DNA from: CAYTRP01 sp964625145 | GTDB lineage: Bacteria; Sumerlaeota; Sumerlaeia; SLMS01; JAHLLQ01 | Assembly (NCBI GenBank): GCA_964625145.1 | Contig: CAZVAQ010000121.1 | Location: 1-10,470 of the forward strand | Reading direction: 5' to 3' | Length of the DNA stretch: 10,470 nucleotides | Shown: positions 6,936-10,470 of the stretch, in pieces | Position numbering within the stretch: the first letter of the stretch is position 1 | Layout of the letters: each line of letters opens with the position of its first letter | The notes under the pieces: generated by a model | What the model was told of the DNA's origin: nothing | What the model saw: only the letters and a program-made list of their open reading frames with translations | The model's database searches: none | Translations under genes and position numbers: made by a program

Positions 6936-8729
6936 CTAGATGCCTTCGCGGGTGGCGACGGGGGCCGGAGGAGTGATGGTCCCCTGAAGGACGAGGGATT
7001 CGCCCTCGACGGAGAAGGCACCCGAAATGGTGAGCCCGAATGAACGCAACAGGTCGGCGGAATAGAGGGCGAGCGGGGTGGAGGCGATGTCGCCCGGTGC
7101 GGCCCCGATGGTGGTGGCCAGTGATGCGGTCAGCGGCTGGGCGAGGAGCGCCTCGGCCTTGGGGCCGCAAGCGACGATGACATGATTGCCGCCGACGCGC
7201 CAAGCGCGCGGGCGTGCGCTGGTGCTGGCCAGAGAGGTGGCGGGCTCCTGGGCGTTCTTGTTGTCGAGGCGCTGGCTGGCTTGGGCGATCATGCGCTCGA
7301 CCGAGCGGGGGTCGCGGGCTTCGGCGACGGCGACCCATGTCTGGTCGGGGCCGGTGCCATAGGATGCGACGGCGATGCGATTGCCGAGCAGGGGAAGCAG
7401 CGAGTCGCGGATCCAGAAGCCGAGCGTCATGGCCAGGTCGCGTTCGGCCTGGGCGGCGCCCTCGGCCCCGCCGGGGAAGCCCATGGCGACGAGGTGGTCG
7501 CGCCAGGCGTCGTAGCTGTCCGTCAGCGAGGCGAGCTCGATGGCGATGGCTTGGTTGGCGCCGGGGGGTAGGTGGGCAAGGAGCGGGCGCGCGTCGCCGG
7601 AGCCGAGGAGGCTGACCATGGTGGCTTGGCGCGGATCGCCGGAGAGAGTGTTGGCCTCCAAGCGCCATTGGAAGTTGCCATTGGCGGCGAGGGTGGCATG
7701 GCCGCGCAGGGTCTCCCACTCGCTGATGCCCAGGAGCCATTCGCCCATGCGCAGGGCATCGGAGTTGGCGGTGGTGTTGGCGGCGGCGGCGGGCGCGAGC
7801 AGGACGAAGCGCGATTCGACGCCGGGGTCCGTCCGCCATTCGGGGGTGAAGTCGACGGCCCATTGGAGGACGTCGCGATTGGGAAGTTCGGTGAGCGGGT
7901 AGGTGTGATAGCCGCGGGCCAGGCCGGAGAGGAAGCGACGGCTTTCGAACATGGAGTTGGTGATGAACAGGGCGTCGAGCCCATCGTGGATCAGGATGAC
8001 GAGTGTGCCGGCGTATGGGAGATCGCGGGCGGCGGCGTTGCCGGGGTAGATCCGCAATTCCTGGATGCGGCGGACCTGATCGTCGTCCTCGTTGAGGATA
8101 TCGGCGAGGGTGACTTCCGTGTCGACGGCCAGGGCTTGAAGCGTCTCGTAGGGTTTGCGCATGGGGATGGCGATGGTCCATGCGCCCATCCGGTTGTCGA
8201 AGGCGATGAGGGCGGGGCCGTGGAGACGTTCGGCGAGGAGGGGGATGTGCTCGGGCCGCGGCATGAGGGGTCCGCGGGGGACGCGGCCGGTGGCGAAGGC
8301 GAGCTGCAGGAGGCGCAGGGGTTCGTCGACCGTGAACCAGGCGGTCTTGCGGTCGCCCAGCAGGGCGGCATGGCGAAGCAGGCGCTCCACCGGATCCATG
8401 TCCGGGGCGAAGGTGTCGGCGCTGGTGTCGCGCTGGAAGAATTCACGGAAGGGAGCAAAGGGCCTGGGGCCGCCGACGGGCGCCAGCGCCACGGAGGCTC
8501 TGGGGAGCGGGGAGTAGGGGTCCACCAACCGGGAGTCCGGGCGCGGCGGCCGGGGTTCGTCCGGGGTGACGAGGCGTTCGGTGAAGATCAGGGCGGAGAA
8601 CAAGGCGATGGCGGCGCCGAGGAGCAGAAGGGGGACATGGAAGAGAAGTTCCTCTGCCAACGGCCGACGCCGGCGCGGCGCGCGGCGCGGAGGGAACAAA
8701 TGGGGATCGAGTAGGGGGGAGGTTGCCAT
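6936..8729 (-). CDS. Single-pass membrane protein of unknown function
   Basis: I do not recognise this protein. From the ATG at 8729 it has 597 residues. A basic N-terminus (RRAPRRRRP, 15-23) precedes one membrane segment (about 30-49, LFHVPLLLLGAAIALFSALI), which predicts the N-terminus in the cytoplasm and about 540 residues outside the inner membrane. A Pro-rich linker (53-88) comes next. The outer domain has mixed alpha and beta character, with repeated phrases about limits and scores (for example AWFTVDEPLRLLQLAFATG and ALIAFDNRMGAWTIAIP), and loosely recalls the DUF3352-type proteins of unknown function; this is an impression and not a match. No catalytic motif stands out. The frame extends to a TTG at 8762, but that start adds a poor leader. 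The ribosome binding site is weak for either start. The gene lies just upstream of the serine hydrolase and may be co-transcribed with it. Confidence 0.75.
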   Translation of the reverse strand: MATSPLLDPHLFPPRRAPRRRRPLAEELLFHVPLLLLGAAIALFSALIFTERLVTPDEPRPPRPDSRLVDPYSPLPRASVALAPVGGPRPFAPFREFFQRDTSADTFAPDMDPVERLLRHAALLGDRKTAWFTVDEPLRLLQLAFATGRVPRGPLMPRPEHIPLLAERLHGPALIAFDNRMGAWTIAIPMRKPYETLQALAVDTEVTLADILNEDDDQVRRIQELRIYPGNAAARDLPYAGTLVILIHDGLDALFITNSMFESRRFLSGLARGYHTYPLTELPNRDVLQWAVDFTPEWRTDPGVESRFVLLAPAAAANTTANSDALRMGEWLLGISEWETLRGHATLAANGNFQWRLEANTLSGDPRQATMVSLLGSGDARPLLAHLPPGANQAIAIELASLTDSYDAWRDHLVAMGFPGGAEGAAQAERDLAMTLGFWIRDSLLPLLGNRIAVASYGTGPDQTWVAVAEARDPRSVERMIAQASQRLDNKNAQEPATSLASTSARPRAWRVGGNHVIVACGPKAEALLAQPLTASLATTIGAAPGDIASTPLALYSADLLRSFGLTISGAFSVEGESLVLQGTITPPAPVATREGI

Positions 8730-8913
8730 CGGAGTCGGGGTACAGGAGACGAGGGGAGCCAATCCGTCAAGGGGCGGATTCGGCCGGGAGAAGGATTGTG
8801 GTGAGGGGGGTGAGTGGAGGGCAAGGAGAATGGCGCCAAATGCGGTCTTAGATAGAGCAGTTCCGGGTTCCGGGTGGGGGAGCGCGTGTTCAGTCAGGAC
8901 ATGGGTGATGCGA

Positions 8914-8940
8914 AGGGAGCGTGGGCATCCTGCCCCACGC
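8914..8940 (+). repeat. Solitary REP-like palindrome starting GGAG
   Basis: AAGGGAGCGT is followed by GGGCA (8923-8927), TCC, and TGCCCCACGC (8931-8940). The stem is nine pairs with one bulged C at 8933. Its order matches the inverted pair at 2404-2540: seven of the ten bases before GGGCA agree, and the GGGCA-three bases-TGCCC core is the same. GGAG replaces GTAG at 8916-8919; both tetranucleotides are known in REP families. No inverted partner is visible nearby. Confidence 0.5.
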
Positions 8941-8997
8941 AGCGTGAGAGTTCCTTGGTTCCTCGTTCCTCGTTGAAAGAAGGGAGAAGCGAACAGA

Positions 8998-9021
8998 GCC
9001 TGGGCGACGGCTGGCCCGGGC
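8998..9021 (-). terminator. Possible terminator hairpin of the SPOR-protein gene
   Basis: GCCTGGGC (8998-9005) pairs with GCCCGGGC (9014-9021) across an 8-base loop with one G-T wobble. It begins about 40 bases past the stop codon at 9063 on the - strand. The sequence that follows on that strand is pyrimidine-rich but has no run of T, so termination is only possible. Confidence 0.35.
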
Positions 9022-9062
9022 GGCGACGGCCGGATTGGTTCCTCGCTTCTTGTCGTGAGGGA

Positions 9063-10470
9063 TCAGAGCAGGAGTTCGTGGTCGACCATGCCGGTTTCGC
9101 GGGCGTGTTTGGTGAAGGCGTGGTGGAGTTGCAGGAAGCGACGGTGGGCTTCGGAGCCGCGCTCGGTTTGGGCGTTGAGCAGGCCTTGCCATGTGGCGCG
9201 GGAAGGCATGTCGAGGGTCCGGGTCCGGAAGCGCCAGGCCTCGTGCGGGGGAAGTTCGAGTTCGAGCAGGGGCTCGATGGCGGCGATGCCTTCGTCGTAT
9301 CGGTCGAGCATGCGGAAGTTCATGCTGCGGAAGAGCATGGCCATGCTGCGTTCGCGGGCGTAGGGTGCCTCCTCGATATCGCGCAGGAGGGCTTCGTAGT
9401 AGGGTTCAGCGCCTTCGTAATTGCGATCGAAGGTCTGGGCCTCGGCCTGCATGAGGCGCGCGGTGAAGTGCACGCGGTATTCGGGCCCCCATTCGCGGGC
9501 GATGGCGGCGGTCATGACGTGGGTGTCGGTGAGGTCGCCGATGGCGGAGCGAGCGAGCTCCATGGGGAGGGCGCATAGCTCAATGGCAGCGAGTTGGCGC
9601 AGCGGTTCAAGACCCGCGGCGGTGGCTGCGTCTGTAGCTGGATCGTGGCGGGTTGGCTGAGAGTTTGGGGAGGACTGGCGTGTGGTGGGCTGGTCCAGGC
9701 GGTCGCCTCGCCGCTGGGTGCCGGGGCCGGCCGTACCCATGACGTGCCCAATNNNNNNNNNNGGTTCGAGGCCCGCGGCGGTGGCTTCGTGATAGAGTGT
9801 CGTGTACATGGGGATGGAACGCAGGCGGCCTTCGGTGCGGCCGTCGAAGTAATGTTCGACATCAGCGGCGGCGGCCAGCGCGGCCAGGCGCGTGGTGGGA
9901 CAGGTGACGGTATCGTCGCGCGCGACATCGAGGTAGGCGTCGCGAATGGCGACGATGTCCTTCTCTTCCTGGAAGAGTTGCTCGTCGAGGGCGAGGAGAC
10001 GCTGGAAGTTGGGCTCCTCGACGACTTCGGTAGGGAACTCGCCTTCGCGGGCGGCGACCAGACGGTCGATGCGGGCGTAGGTGTTGATGCGGTAATGGTC
10101 GGGTCGGGTGGTGCCGGGGTAATGGGTCCAGACGGCGGGATCGCGCAGGGTGCCGGCCTCGGCGGGGGCGATGCCGGACAGGCGATAACGCTCGTCGGGC
10201 GGGGCGATGAGTTGGTCGAGGGTGACGTCGGCGTTCTCCTGGGTTTGCCAGACGATGAAGCAGTCCTCGAAGCCCTGGGCGACAAGGCCGATGCGGGCCA
10301 AGAACGCGTTCATGATCAGCGGGTGCTCGCCGACGCGCACGGTGTGGCGTTCGTTGCGAAAGCCGACGGTGACAGGCATGCCCGGGTTGGCGGCGCGCAG
10401 TTCAGCCACCTTGGCCTCGGCCTCGCCGCGGGTGGGGTAGGAGGCGAGCTGGACGGCGTCGGCGCGGGGG
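9063..10470 (-). CDS. SPOR-domain protein with C-terminal helical repeats (partial, spans gap)
   Basis: The 5' end lies beyond the right edge, so the frame is open from 10469 to the stop at 9063-9065 (468 codons as given). Reading from the edge, residues 6-73 form a SPOR domain: VQLASYPTRGEAEAKVAELR, then HTVRVGEHPLIMNAFLARIG and GFEDCFIV. SPOR domains bind glycan strands of peptidoglycan that lack stem peptides, usually in the periplasm at division sites. The middle is not recognised. The last 180 residues are helical and TPR-like, for example RNYEGAEPYYEALLRDIEEA and RYDEGIAAIEPLLEL. A ten-N gap interrupts the gene (9753-9762). On its 3' side about 40 codons of low-complexity Pro/Gln/Thr/Arg text end in a second copy of ATAAGLE; this stretch is probably not part of the real protein. 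The GTG at 10407-10409 is inside the SPOR domain and is not the true start. Confidence 0.75.
   Translation of the reverse strand, partial: PRADAVQLASYPTRGEAEAKVAELRAANPGMPVTVGFRNERHTVRVGEHPLIMNAFLARIGLVAQGFEDCFIVWQTQENADVTLDQLIAPPDERYRLSGIAPAEAGTLRDPAVWTHYPGTTRPDHYRINTYARIDRLVAAREGEFPTEVVEEPNFQRLLALDEQLFQEEKDIVAIRDAYLDVARDDTVTCPTTRLAALAAAADVEHYFDGRTEGRLRSIPMYTTLYHEATAAGLEXXXXIGHVMGTAGPGTQRRGDRLDQPTTRQSSPNSQPTRHDPATDAATAAGLEPLRQLAAIELCALPMELARSAIGDLTDTHVMTAAIAREWGPEYRVHFTARLMQAEAQTFDRNYEGAEPYYEALLRDIEEAPYARERSMAMLFRSMNFRMLDRYDEGIAAIEPLLELELPPHEAWRFRTRTLDMPSRATWQGLLNAQTERGSEAHRRFLQLHHAFTKHARETGMVDHELLL
9604..9790. repeat. 28-bp near-duplicate on both sides of the assembly gap
   Basis: 9604-9631 and 9763-9790 agree at 25 of 28 bases. 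The second copy starts at the first base after the Ns. Starts are 159 bases apart, exactly 53 codons, so dropping one copy and everything between leaves the frame intact and joins EATAAGLE to PLRQLAAIE. Two of the three differences are synonymous third-position changes. Confidence 0.85.
9753..9762. other. Assembly gap (ten Ns)
   Basis: Exactly ten Ns, the kind of fixed-length placeholder that short-read scaffolders insert when the true distance is unknown. It falls inside the SPOR-protein gene. Confidence 0.97.

Larger units (their letters stand above)
8730..9062. other. Intergenic region with a solitary REP-like unit and a hairpin
   Basis: About 330 bases lie between the unknown membrane-protein gene and the SPOR-protein stop. 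I see no convincing gene. The region holds a 6-bp inverted repeat (8761-8766 with 8775-8780), a REP-like palindrome (8914-8940), a pyrimidine-rich stretch with the repeated phrase TTGGTTCCTCG (8955-8965 and again near 9036), and a GC hairpin (8998-9021). The promoter of the membrane-protein gene should be here; only a TTGACG on the - strand (8770-8765), without a good -10, hints at it. Confidence 0.6.

Noticed and set aside
6838..8181. Open - strand frame that would extend the serine hydrolase to 880 residues
   Set aside because: The added 448 residues are His/Arg/Pro-rich and overlap the membrane-protein gene in another frame of the same strand. The lipoprotein signal and the ribosome binding site fix the real start at 6837.
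7572..8714. A 380-codon + strand frame opposite the membrane-protein gene
   Set aside because: Gly/Glu/Asp-rich shadow without domains. The - strand frame has a coherent signal-anchor and mixed fold and is longer.
9763..9776. GGTTCGAGGCCCGC resembling a tRNA T-arm
   Set aside because: It lies inside a coding gene, no acceptor, D or anticodon arms can be placed around it, and the near-copy at 9604 lacks them too.
1..10470. CRISPR array, defence island or mobile-element transposase
   Set aside because: No regularly spaced repeats with unique spacers and no nuclease, transposase or integrase motifs appear in any supported frame.

Overview
The window comes from a GC-rich bacterium. A lipoprotein signal peptide, a SPOR-domain protein and Sec-type leaders point to a Gram-negative (diderm) cell envelope. 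A placeholder run of ten Ns and a near-duplicate on one side of it suggest a short-read scaffold, perhaps from a metagenome. No gene fixes the phylum. Base composition and repeat style would fit a planctomycete-like or related uncultivated lineage, but that is only a guess.

Layout: four genes lie on the + strand from 46 to 3705. They encode a GNAT acetyltransferase, the GTP cyclohydrolase FolE2, an all-helical TPR-like protein of unknown function, and a family 4-type glycosyltransferase. They are separated by gaps of 118 to 219 bases and need not form one operon. A strong hairpin at 3770-3804 then separates them from a run of - strand genes: an ammonium transporter (3835-5199), a lipoprotein serine hydrolase of the class C beta-lactamase fold (5539-6837), a large single-pass membrane protein of unknown function (6936-8729), and a SPOR-domain/helical protein (9063 to beyond the right edge) that is interrupted by the gap. 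The hydrolase and the membrane protein are 98 bases apart and may be co-transcribed. The rest look like independent housekeeping or envelope genes.

The genes do not add up to one pathway. FolE2 starts folate/pterin or queuosine synthesis, Amt brings in ammonium, the glycosyltransferase probably builds a surface glycan, and the hydrolase, membrane protein and SPOR protein act at the membrane or in the periplasm.

The most interesting non-coding structure is a REPIN-like element at 2404-2540. It consists of two inverted copies of a REP-like unit, each beginning GTAG followed by an imperfect palindrome. A related solitary unit starting GGAG lies at 8914-8940. Other structures are a four-copy 10-bp tandem repeat (5401-5440), two mutually exclusive hairpins after the hydrolase gene, and a strong G-over-C excess on the + strand that persists whichever strand is coding. 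I see no defence system, CRISPR array, RNA gene or transposase here.
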